A stretch of DNA of 64,000 bases from Oryzias latipes (lineage: Eukaryota; Chordata; Actinopteri; Beloniformes; Adrianichthyidae), in NCBI RefSeq assembly GCF_002234675.1, contig NC_019881.2, positions 20,957,494-21,021,493 of the forward strand. Direction: 5' to 3'. The notes below the pieces were generated by a model. That model was not told the DNA's origin. It saw only the letters and a program-made list of their open reading frames with translations, and made no database searches. Both the position numbers and the translations under genes were made by a program. Positions 50,459-62,400 of this stretch are shown here, piece after piece; within the stretch, counting starts at the first letter, position 1; every line of letters begins with the position of its first letter.

Positions 50459-53400
50459 CTGGAAAGACGTAGAGTCCGTGTGAGACCCAACGTTCAGAGG
50501 TTCTGGGGACATAGAGGCGAAAGGGCAGCACCTTGACAGACAGCAGACGGGTCAGGTAGAGCTCAGTGATGGCTTTGGTCATGGCCTTGTCCTTCATGCT
50601 GCCTCTCTTCGACTTCACCTCATCCATTTCTTCCGTCGGCCGCACTAAGTGGAAGGTGTTGTCGTCGTCCTCCAGCAGCGCGTTTTCTGCAGAGAGACGC
50701 AGAACGTGAACTCTCGGATCCGACAAAGTCAGAAATCGCAAAACTTGGAGCCGGTGAGCGCATACTCTCATCGTGGCTGTCCTGGTGCTGGTGGAACGAC
50801 TGCGTGTGCATCACCGTGGACAGAACCACCGTGGCGTTGTCCCGAACCTGAAACCAGAGAGAAAACTTCATTCCCTGCTTCCTGTCGCCTCATAAGTATT
50901 TCTGAGGCTCAGACGGTTCCCGCACAGCAGAACGCAGAAACAAAGCTGATTACAAAGATCCAGAGCGAGCAGCAGGATCCCGACTCGCCTCAGTGAACCT
51001 GATGATGAGCTGAAGAACCACAGGATTGTTTCAGGCGGGGAGTCTGACACCGCGCAGATGGACGGAAAACCTTTTTATAAATGTTAAATACGTTTTATAA
51101 ACCGTTTTTTATCTCTAGAGCTGCTTTCGGATTCTATCACTGAAAAAAAAGAAAAGAATTATGCTCAAGATGTTGATGTTTTTTTTGGTTTGTTGGTACA
51201 GTTTCTACACCTCCTGGTTCCTGAATCTCCTCTTTGTGGGCCAAAAAAAAAACTGCTGCTGAAAAACAAACAACTGTTGAGGAGTCCATGACTGAGGGAG
51301 GGCTGAGTGGTGCAAAGCAAAAAGCTCATTTATCAATCAATGTTCTGTAAAAAACAAAAACTCACGTTGTAATGAGCCAGCGTGTTGATTCTCTTCCAGC
51401 GACCTTCTTTCTGCGACGTGAGGTCCAGGTCGGACAGGATCTGCCCCGTAGATCCAGGACGCCACTCTGCGGGGGAAAAGACAAGCAAACAGAACTTTTC
51501 ATCACTTCAGGGATGTCAGAACTCTTCCTCCTGTTTCCTCTGCTTGAGTTGAACAGATATACTTGTTTGTGGGTTTTTTGTTCTCGTATCTCGCAGTCAG
51601 ACACATAAACATAAACATGACTGAAGACTGGAGTCGGCGCTCAAAGGTCAACGCCCCGTTTAACTGACAGCACCTCTCATTCTTCCTTCAGGCTCCAGCC
51701 TGCAATCTGCTGTCTTGATGGACGCTTCGATTAACTCTCAGTTCGGAGGATTCAGGAGACGAGAGCAGAATTCTCAGGAGTGCAGAAATGATCTGCAGCC
51801 CATCAAGACAGCCGGTTCACGAGAACGCAGAACGCTCCTCACACACACACAAATCCCGCAGTTTCTACAAGAACCTTCTTTTTTCCTGCAGCTTTTAGGA
51901 AACACCGACATTTTTAGGATTCAGAAGAGATGCAACACATTTTCTTCCTTCTTTGTTTTTGCTCTGGAGTCTTCTTTTGACCAAAAAGTCTTTGTCAGGC
52001 ATCAGTGAACAGGCGAGAAAAATGCGCCGGCGTTTAATTTGCACCAATCGTCTTATTTCCTTTTAAATCAAATCTGTAAAATTCCATTTTAGCTTCATAC
52101 GTGATTGTTTTTAAGAGTTTGGAGCCAACAGAAACATCTGGAGCTTTAGTTTAAAAAAGCGAGGGACTGTTTTAATCCTAAACTGAAAAAACGTCTTTGT
52201 TTAAGTCCATAATAGTGCCGGCAGTCGTCGTCTCCCTTCACTCTTCTAACAGCAGAGCAGTAACTTCAGTGTCACTGCATTCATTCACACACAGACTCTG
52301 GAATTGATGACTGTTTAGGTGCTCCTTTAGAGGGGCTGAGGTTAAAGATTCACCAGAAGTGAGTCCAAACAACTCTGGCTCTGATGGAAGTGTTTTTCTA
52401 TTCATCTGTTTGTTAAAGGTCACTCCTCTTCACTGTTGTTCCACTTTCAGCCAAATTATCGGACTGAATCAAAAATTCTTTGCTGTAATTTTTGATCATG
52501 AACATAGATCGTTGTCAAAAGAAAAAGATGAGTTGAACTTGTTATATTAAAGCTAAAACTATTTTGTGTAACATTTTTAAAAGGTTGCTTCTCTTCACTA
52601 TCACTCAGTTTTTTTTAAATAATTCTGGGATAAAAACAAAAAATCTCTTTTTATTTTATGATGTTTATAAATCCTTGCAAAATTACAACTTATTTGTCGC
52701 TCAGTTTTCTGTTTGATTCTGAGATTAAACCACAATTCCATTCATGTATTTAGATACCAATACAAATACATCATCTTGGTCTGAACATTTTGATGACAGG
52801 TCATTTCCATTTAACTCATTTTTAAAGATTGCTGCTGTTCACTGTAGCTCAAATTCTTCTTAATTCAGGGATTAAACCTAAAATTCTTAACCTTATAATC
52901 TGGACATGTACACAGATTATTGTACAAATACAGGCTAATTATGTGTTATTATAATTATACACTTAGGTATACATTTTTTCTATTCAGCCTTGTTTTAAAG
53001 GACACTCGTCTTTACTGTCGCTTTGATTTCTGCGCGATTCTAGGATTAAATCTGAATTTTTAGCCATTTAATTTTGAACAATTCAATTTTATTTTTATAG
53101 CCCAATATTGCAACAGTCATGTCAATGGGCTCCATACATGAAATCAGTCAAAAAATTCAAAAGGTAATGTCTAAACTAAGCTAAACTGAACATTCTCTGC
53201 CCTTAGACCTGCCTTTTCATATAGATCATGTATAGAGATCATTGTAAAAATGCACATTATTTGCAATTATTAGAGTTATACTCTTGATAAAGGTTTATCC
53301 AATTCAACCACTATTTAATGGTCGCTCCTCTTCACGTTCACTCAGTTTTCTACTCAATTCTTGAATTACAATCTGTAATCCATTAATCATGCACATAGAT

Positions 53401-56400
53401 GTGTGCAAAAAAGCAGCCAGTCTCATCGGAAACACAATATTTATGATATTGTTTCTACTTTTCTTGGCGCCTTGTGACTTACCCAGTGCAACACTCTCCA
53501 GCTTTGGTCTCTGTGAGTACGGCTGGTTCCTGTAGACCTGATCCAGGATCTTTTCTTTCACCTGCAGACCAGAGATTCAGAGTCAAACCTGCTAATTTAT
53601 GCACTGAAACAGAAACATCCCTCAGTGTACGACACAAAACCACAGCTAAAGGAGGCGTTTAAAATGGGGGTTTTTTCTTCCCGTCAGTGGATAAAGTATG
53701 AAATTATTATTTAAACCAACTATTGAAGGCTAATAAATAAAACCTGACATTTACAAAATTAATGGTTTTGTATTATTGTCACAGAGCTTTATTTTAATAC
53801 GTGCATTCTGTGCCGAAATGTTCCCGATGTGCAAAAGCAAATAAAACTAAAAACAAATAAAGGTTTCAAGGTTAGATAAACAGAAGTGAGACAGACATTT
53901 ATGGAGATTTTTGTGAAGATTTTTGTAACATTTCTGGATGATACAGTTTGGTAAAGACAAATCAGAACTGTGGAGGATTGGAAGGCTGAGCCTCATGAGA
54001 AACATAAAAAAGAAAACTGTGGATTCATTTTCTGAGCGATAAGACAAAATGGCCCAACTAACCCCTGCAAACATGCTCAGCTGTCTGCATCCTCCAAACT
54101 GCACTATATGACTAAAGCTAAAATGAAAAGTCTTGTTTAAAATGAAAAGACGTCACTGTTGTCAAAGTTCTTTATTTATTTTATACCATCTTAGTTTGTA
54201 GTTCCTTAAAGGTTGAGAAAAACAACACAAAACTAGGAAAAGGCCACATTTTTCAGTCATGAATCTCCTTTTTATTTCATCCGTCACGTTTGAATACTGA
54301 ACATTAGCAGCATTTGTTCTGCTTACTAAAGTCTTTACGTCATTAAAATGTTAAAAAATGCAAATTCGAATGCAGAAAAGACACCGACTCGGAGGAGGCG
54401 GACAGCAGAGACACAGCATTTATTAACATAGGAGAACTTAGAACTAGATCATAGAGGAGTAACGTCAAAATATTCATAATTTTAATCACGACCTAATAAA
54501 CAAGACTCAGTGATTTAACAATGTCCCTTTCTCGGGTGCCGCAGCACACCGTCACCCCCCTGCAGTGAACTCACCTGCGTGATGGTGTCACAGTTCAGCA
54601 CCTTCACCGGAGTGACATCCGGTCCTTCTCCATGAACCAACACCTGCAGATTCTGCAAACACCAGCAGCTGTCAGCTCCACAACACACAAACACTTGCAG
54701 CTTTCTTCTTTCCTCTTGATGTGAGCGTCTGAACTTCAGCGGGTTTGAAAGGGGAAAGCACCTCCTGGGAGGTTTGTGCTTCAGCCCGGTGTGCTCCTCA
54801 TCAGCATGCTGCTGCTCCACAATGTGCTCGTTTCAATGATGCTCAGCTGACACAAAGTGCCTGTGCACAAGCAGGTTATTAAAAACGGATGCTTCGCAGC
54901 CGGAAATCAAACAGCCGCAGTGACATCCATCATCTGACGTGCACACCCATGCAGACATTCTTCTTTTTTTTTTTTTTCTGCCTGTCACGCTGCGTCTCTG
55001 AATGTGGAGGTTAGTTGCAGACTTTTCTCTCTGAAAATAGTCCCGCTCCGCTCTCAGAGGAGGAGAACCGTGTCAATGAAGAGACATTGTGTAAATATAA
55101 GCAGGAAAATGCAAAGATTAGAGTGAGGCACCGAATGAGAACATAACCAAAGTGAAGTTCAGGCTGCCTTAAGTAATGAAAAAACATTATAAAAAAGCCC
55201 ACAAATACAGCCATGCGCCAACTCTCAGTGCTTTTCACCCGTAACGCAACTAAACCTTCCACTTTTCCTTATTTGCTGCACATTTGACATCTCTTGTGTG
55301 GCAAAAAAGGTTGTTTTATAGCAATAATCCCATAACAACCATAGGTTTTTATCATATCTGAGGGTCAATAAATAAGTACAGAGATGTTCATGTCTTTACC
55401 TTAAAGTAAATTCAGCATTTTTTTACTTGGCAACCATTGTTTCTGTAAAACAAATGACTTTAATCTTTAACATGAGATCCATGGACACGTTTTTTTATTT
55501 GAGTATTAACCAATAGAAATACTAAACAGTAACACCGGTTAATTTCATGGATTTTATTTGCACTTTAGTTCAAATTAAGATTGTTTTAAAGAAGCCCTAT
55601 TTTTTGGAGTACAAGTTGAGGTTTTTAACATAGTTTGGGCAGAGGTGTGACGTATATGTGATTTAAACAAAATAAATGGCCTCATAGGTTTGTTATTTTC
55701 CCACTAATATCAACTAGGGGGCACTGTAGGTGTGTGTTCAGTCTTACCCCAGTGTTGGCGGATTGTTCAGAAGTGTTGCACTTTTCACCCAAAGGTGCGA
55801 CTTATATTCGAGTGCGACTTATATATGTTTTTTTTTCCTATGCATTTTTTTTTGCTGCTGCGACTTAGCCTCTGGAACGACTTATAGTGTGGAAAATACA
55901 GTACTTAAATTTACGACGAGTTCAAAATGAATTAGCAAAAGTTTGAAAAGTGACACATTCAATTTAGGATAATAGTTTTATTTAGATCGTATTTTGACAT
56001 ATGCATGCTAATTTTTCTTTCAATTCTACAAAAAGTTATAGTTTATTAACTAACTACGATGAAAGGGGAGGAGTCAAAGGTATTTGAACTCCACCTGTAT
56101 TGAGGTCTAGAACAAATCTGAATACGTTTTATGTATAATCTGGCCTGTTAATCTGCAGCTGCTGGCTCCAGAATATGAGTTCATTTCATGATTAAAACAT
56201 TTTTAACTTTAAATCCGCTTTTATTGCGACTTTGGGTCCAACTTTAGAAAGTTTAAAATGTCTCTAAAGTAAACATTTAAGCAAAAAAATAAAGTTTCTA
56301 TTGTCTTTCTCAAAAAATTTATGCCTATTTACAGAAAAACAAAGTTATCGTAATCCCTGAAATTTGTGCACAATGTTAACGGACACTATAGAAAAACCGC

Positions 56401-59400
56401 AGATTCAACCAAAGAAAATGTGTTTGACCTGATTACAGGAAAAGTATTTTTAGTGTCATTGACAGTTTGTCTTTGCTGCTGGAGTGAAAGTGGGACTCAC
56501 CAGGACAGAATACTCCACGTCGTCTCCCAGCAGCCCCGTGTCGTTCAGTGTGTACTTGGCTTTCTTCATCTTGGCGTCCACCGGTCCCTTCTCCACCTGG
56601 TGCTTCAAGGCCCTAAAGAGTTTGTACAAAGGCTCTCCAGCCGAGTCCTGAAATGAGATCCACACAGGGGACTTTCAGACAAATTCTTCCACGCACTTCA
56701 TGTGCAAAACGCACAAGCCTGAGTCAAGAGGGTCGAACAGAAGGGATCCCAACTGGATTCATCTGCAGGATTTTCTCTGAAAGATAACATTTCTACTTAT
56801 ATATTGCAGTTTCTTGTCAAAATGTTGAAATAACTGCATCTGTGCACTCGGTCTGACAACTGACAAAGACAGAAAAGAATAAAGAAGATCCTGAAATGAG
56901 GAATAGCAGGTCTCATGTTTTTAAAAACAATTACTGACCCTTTTAAGATAATGAATGTTTAACGTCCTCACATAATACACAACTCGCTTGTGTGCGATTT
57001 GACCGTGTATTCCTCTTTTCTGTCACTATGGCAACCATGACATTGAGATATCTTGTCAAACATTAGAAAAGAAACATTTTTGGTAACTTTTTAATGATCA
57101 CAGATACAAAGTTAACTTCTGTAACTAAGGGCAACCATAAACTCCTGGATGAAGCAGCTTTTATGAAGAAAATTTAAAGCCAGGTCGATTCACCGCTAGA
57201 GGGCTTGTTAACCATTGATTGTATATAAGAACTGGAGTGAGTGCATGTGAAATCATCCACAAATAGCAGCTGACTTAAATTCAATTGCCTTTTTTTTGTT
57301 TGCAATATCTGGACGTCGCCATGTTGGAGCCAGACGTCGTCTGTAAGCAGTGATTGGTCCGAGTCGAGTCGTTCCTAAAGTGGCATGGCCTTTTGATGGA
57401 GCAGTGACAATTAGCTCTACATGCCTTTTGTTTTTGGGTGTCTTCAAACAAATATCCGTTATGTTTGCCCCGCCCATTTACCTATATCTGGTGACATCAA
57501 TATTGAGCTAAAACAGGAATAAAATGATCCAAATCCAGACTAACAGGTAAAATTTGTAAAACTGTAGTCCAGGGGTGTCAAACATACGGCCCACGGGCCT
57601 TTAGTCCGGCCCACACATGAAGAGTAAAAATCATAAGGATGTTTAAAAAAGAAAGCAAGTTTTTAGTCCATTCCTGTGGCGAGTTATGATTTTTTAAAGA
57701 AATAACCGAAATGCGCAAATCCACCACTATGGGCAGCAAAGGAAAAGCTTTACAGGTGAAACAACATAACTCTGCATGTGCCAAAAACGAAACTTAACAG
57801 CTCTGTGTCTAGGTAGGCAGTAGTTTGGTTCCCTGTGAGCTTCATCACTGAAGTATGATCAGTAGTGACACCCTAATGACCAAAATGTTGTCAAAAAGAA
57901 AAAAAAGGTTGAAGAGAAGTCCTGAGCTTTCCAGGAAAATGGAAAGCGTTTATTTGTTCACGAAGCTAAATGCAAACCTGCATGCTTGGTATGTCTTTAA
58001 CAGGTTCTCCAAGAACATAACATTCAGCACCACTATGAGACTCCACAAAGAAAAGTTTCACCATTTGCAGTTAAGAAAAAAAAAGATTTAGAAACTTTTA
58101 GCTGGACCGATAAATAACAATCTGGATTTACTGCAGCCGTGACGTCAGTGATGGAGCAGTGAAAGCTAGCTACCTTATTGCAGACAAGTTGGAGCAAACA
58201 TCCAAATCATTTTCTGATGGTGAACTTATTGAAAAATGCTGAAGGCTGCAGAAGTCTTGTGCCCCAAAAAGCAGTCGACCTTAAACATGAGTCTGTCAAG
58301 AATTACGATCAGATCCAACATCTCTGAGGAAACATGGGCAGCCATATGAAGGAATCCAGGCATTTATTGTATTTTCAGTCACTATTGATGAAAGCACCAA
58401 CATCACAGATATGTACAGCTGTGCATGTTAATAGAGGTGATGAAGAGACCGTCACAGTGGAGTTTCTGGAGTTGATGGACACAACAACAACTGATGACAT
58501 AGTCAGCTCTCTAGTTACTGTGCTGGATGATGTTGGAGTTAACTGGTCACATGAAGAAATTTTGGTCACTGATGGCGCTCCATCAAAAGTCAGGAAGAAG
58601 GCAGGTGTTGCCACAAAATTCAGGCAGAAACCAGGAGAAGATTCTTATAATAATGAATGATAATAATAATGGACATTTCATTGTGTTTTGCACACTTGAA
58701 TGAAAGTAAATGTGTTTCTGCACAGGATTTCAATCCTGATATTGACGGTCTTGTGAAGTTTCAGGAGAGAAAGGAGGTTAACTCCAAACTCTTATGTTGA
58801 CAAATGTTTGCAAGTTTAATTTAGTGTAACATCGTCATCGTTTGGACGTTTACATTTTAGGAAGATGTTTCATATTTTTTCTGTAGCCCCTCTTGAATTT
58901 ATTATCAGGATTGCTTTAGTGTCAGATTTAAAATATTCAGTCTGTATAAAATTGAATAAACCAATATTTTTAAAAGTGAAATTAATTTTATTTAAGATCC
59001 ATTGGCCTTTGTGAATGAATGTCTAATAAGAAATGATTAGGCTACCATGGTGGTTGATTCATGCTTTCCAATTGGGTAAAAAAACAAGAATAAAGCTGTT
59101 ATTTAGCCTTTATGTTACTGGTCCGGCCCACTTGAGATCAGACGGGTTGAATGTGGCACCCGAACCAAAATGAGTTTGACACCCCTGCTCTACTCCATCG
59201 ACATTAACACGGCAGATGTCTTATATTTATATACTTATATTTTGAGCCTTTCCATCCAGACAGAACTGTGCTATTTTTTGGGCCCTTCTTGGTTGAAGGT
59301 CCAAAATGGACCGGTTAGGGTGGAGCTACTGTTGAAAGCCGTTGATTGGCTGGAGGTCATTTTGACAGAAGAGGGCGCCAGGGACGCAGTTCTATTCCTC

Positions 59401-62400
59401 GCCAGCAATCCTTTCTGAAACAACTTAAATGCTTTGTTTGTATACGTGGGAAAAATGAGCTGCTGGATGACCGCCATTTTTGTTGCCGTGACAGTCCAAC
59501 TATGAGCGGAAACGCTCACCTGAATTGCCTGGACCATTCTAATCCGGACCAGACTGAACCGGAGTGGTCAGTGGAAACGGGTGACTCCAAAAGTAATCAT
59601 TTACACTTAACTTTAAGGGCAGATTTGAGAGATTTTATGACCGACTGTGAAGTGAGGAGCAAAGGAGGCTAAAGAATGGGGGTTACCCTGAGGAACTGGT
59701 ACAAGCAGATGGACATCCAGTTGCACAGCATCCTCTCCACCACCGTCTCTGACCTGCACAAAGAAGCCAACATTAACTCCATTATTCCTCCCTGGATGTT
59801 TCACATCTTCAGAATTCTGCTACAGAAACAACGAGAGCCATCCGCTGGTTACTACTGCCAGACTTAAACCCTAGAGTGGAAACAAACAAACAAACAAAAG
59901 CCGACGAAACAAATGAAGCCAGAACCTCCTGAGCATCAGTTTGGGGTTCTTGCTCTGCACGTGCTCGTCCATCAGCTCCAGCAGAAGCGTTCTCATGATG
60001 TCCGTGTAATACTCCAGTTTGCCGTGCAGCGCCACCGTCAGGAGGGAGGCGAAATAACCCCGAGCACGTGCGTTGAAGTCCGGGCGGCTCTCCAACGTGC
60101 GAATAAACTGATGTTAAAGAAAGAAGGTTCTTAGAAAAACAAGTATTTAAGAAGTTATTCTAAAATAAATGTATTCTAGAAGCCGAACTGCTTTTCTACT
60201 TAAATATGGAAAGTTTTAGCCAAATTCCCCAAATGTTGCCGCTTTAGTGAACATAAACAGAGAGAGAACAGAACCTGGAGAACTCCAAACTCACATTGAT
60301 GAGGAACGTTTTGCTGTTCAGCAGGTTGGAGAACTGAGTGAGCGCCTGGTTCACCGTGGCCTTGCGGGCTTCTGGGACCGGTATGTTTCCTGTGATCATG
60401 GGGTCGTTGGAGCTGTCTTTGGACGGCCAGAAAAAGTTTCTGTCCGTGTAGGTTTTGTAGTCCAGGAAGGGGATCCTGCCTTCGCTCAGCTCACTGGTGT
60501 GGTCCTCCATTTCAATCATCAGGTCTGAAAAACAGCAATGAATCTTCTGTTCACTGGGGGAATGGGAGCTGCTTCTCCTTCTGATTGTTTTTTTCCAATT
60601 CTTCTTTCTTACTGCGCCTTGGAGAACAAATCTCACTACCGCCACAAACTAAAAACTCACCAAAATGTGTGCGCAGCTAGTGCCAGGTGAGACTGAATTT
60701 AGCGATTAACCCCTAGCCCCGATAAAGACGATGACATCACATCCTGATGACATCACATAAAATTCTCATGGTGCTCTAAAATATATTTGAAAATCTACAA
60801 ACGAAACCCCAAAACACATTTTTCGGGGGTCTCCAAAAGAAGTTTGAAAATATTATGGGATGGCCACAGGACTTGGGGAGTCAATTTTGTGGCGATTTTT
60901 TACATTTTCGCACAATTTGAAAAAAGAAAACTTTTGATGATATGATCATCACAAAGTTTCACACACGCCACAAAGGTTAAGTCTCCAGCCCCAAATGGAG
61001 GCCTTGTTGACCTTTGACCCTGGTAAGATGCAGCTATCTTTCATTTAAAAATATGTAGAAGGCACTCAAGATGAAATTCTCAGATAGATTTTGATCTTTT
61101 GCCTCCCAACTCTTCGATCATCATTGGGAAGATACTGGGGAGGTTTAGAAGTTTTAGATTTACGGCAAAAGTGTGGTGAGCTCGCTAAACTGGCGTTCCC
61201 CTGTTATTCAGACGTTTCTTTTTTACCAGAACGCTGTGAAAATTGAATACATGGACCGTTGACTCAAGCTAAAAGAAACTATATGACATGGATATAAACA
61301 TATTAGGAAAACCTCCGTTCCTAAGGAAATAGGAAAATTGACTTGCAGATTCTTCTTAAACTTACATAGATGTGTTCGTCAGCTCAAGGCTTTTCTAAAA
61401 TAAAATGGTTTCTATGGAGATAAACCGAACAGCAAAAAAGAAAAATCACATGCAGGTATGGCCAGAGTGTGGTAGAGGGGGAGAGTGAGGGCCGTACAGC
61501 CAATCAGCGGTTGGGTACTGGGCCATGCTATGCCGCTCATGGCTTTATTTATCATTGGTGCTATATTTAAATTAATTAAATAAATAAAAATAAACAAGAA
61601 CTGTATTTGGGGGCGGAGCTGTGACGATTATTCCAAATTCAGAATGATATAAATTTCCTTGAATTATGTTGTAAAGTGTCTAAAACACTAAATATAAATG
61701 TAATCACATCGGTGTATAATCCTTTTTTTTAATCATCAAAGTGATCATCTTTCTTCAGAAAAACCAGCAACAGCTCATATACATTTAAAAAATGTTATGT
61801 TTTTAAAACATTTTTTATAGTTTTTTTTGTTAGAAACATTTTCATCGATAAAGTTAGATTCATTTTGACAGAATATGGACCCTTTTTTATTTCACAGCAT
61901 TACCTTATAAAAAAACAAAAACATTCCAAACCTATTATTAAAGATGGTTAAAATTATTGATTTCTAATTATATTAATTCACCTGCTCAAAGGTTTGTTAT
62001 GTTTATTTTCTGATAGTGTTATTTTTAATCATAAACATGATTTCTCTAATGAAAATAATCTGAATATATTTTATCCGTATGTGGTATGTAATTATACAAA
62101 ATATTTGTATCTACTGTACATAATTATTAAGTAATTCATCATTGTCATGTGATTTATTCATACTTAAGCGTACGTAATGACCTGAAACTGTGTTGGTAAG
62201 GCGTTGTTATCAGATGGAAGGTGAGGAACCGGATGATGATCAATCGTGTAATAATATGGTTACGGTAGAACGGGGGTGGGATTTTCTAATCCTTCTACTC
62301 CCTGTTGGGTTCTGTCTCCCTCGTGCACCATGCCACCTGGAAACCGTCAGCTGAAGAGGCGTACCTGTGAACTCCTTCTTGCAGCGGTCTCGAACGCTCT

